Positions 5,561 to 5,574 of a stretch of DNA of 5,574 nucleotides are shown here, piece after piece. A program made the translations under genes and the position numbers. Position 1 is the first letter of the stretch; the number at the start of each line of letters is the position of its first letter. Location: contig URHS01000079.1 in the NCBI GenBank assembly GCA_900547685.1, positions 1 through 5,574 of the forward strand, given 5' to 3'. The notes beneath the pieces were generated by a model, which did not search any database, was not told where the DNA came from, and worked only from the letters and a program-made list of their open reading frames with translations. The stretch is from an uncultured Blautia sp. (lineage in GTDB: Bacteria > Bacillota > Clostridia > Lachnospirales > Lachnospiraceae).

Positions 5561-5574
5561 GTACAAAACAGAGA

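Noticed and set aside
1..5574. Avoidance of GCCGGC in the window
   Set aside because: I found several GCCGGA/GCCGGT but no GCCGGC. A GC-only 6-mer is expected less than once in an A/T-rich window of this length, so absence carries no weight.

Overview
The window looks like chromosomal or accessory DNA from a low-GC Firmicute, most likely a clostridium of the Lachnospiraceae type. This is inferred from the A/T-rich genes, the strong AGGAGG-type ribosome binding sites, the sigma-A-like promoters and a lipoprotein gene with Firmicute-style features. All six genes I can support lie on the + strand. I see no tRNA, rRNA, CRISPR array, insertion sequence or origin.

Region 1 (1-1266) holds a free-standing lipoprotein behind its own good promoter. 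After a lipobox it has a small probable beta-sandwich domain and then a penicillin-recognising domain. That domain carries the class D beta-lactamase / BlaR1-sensor motifs STFK, YGN and KTG, but has SCI where OXA enzymes have SxV. Its relation to the genes downstream is probably only adjacency.

Region 2 (1384-3544) is a complete type II restriction-modification unit. An extended -10 promoter drives a 71-aa Xre/Cro-type regulator, then a C5-cytosine methyltransferase, then an endonuclease that overlaps the methyltransferase by 53 nt. I recognise the endonuclease as a full-length homologue of NgoMIV (GCCGGC, tetrameric type IIF). Every catalytic and base-contacting residue I can recall is in place, so GCCGGC is the predicted target. 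The methyltransferase, of the matching family, would protect those sites, and the small regulator presumably controls expression.

Region 3 (3589-5554) follows after 44 nt with no evident promoter or terminator. It encodes a D12-class (Dam-like) N6-adenine methyltransferase and, 1 nt later, a ParB/sulfiredoxin-fold protein with an EGNRR motif. The ParB-like protein ends abruptly just after a long low-complexity linker. A one-base shift near 5531 would keep it open to the window edge, so it may be truncated, frameshifted, or continue as a second fragment.

The most interesting aspect is the five-gene layout: Xre, C5 methyltransferase, NgoMIV-like nuclease, adenine methyltransferase, ParB-like protein. 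It combines a well-understood restriction system with a second modification-type pair whose partner and effector are unknown and may lie just beyond the window.
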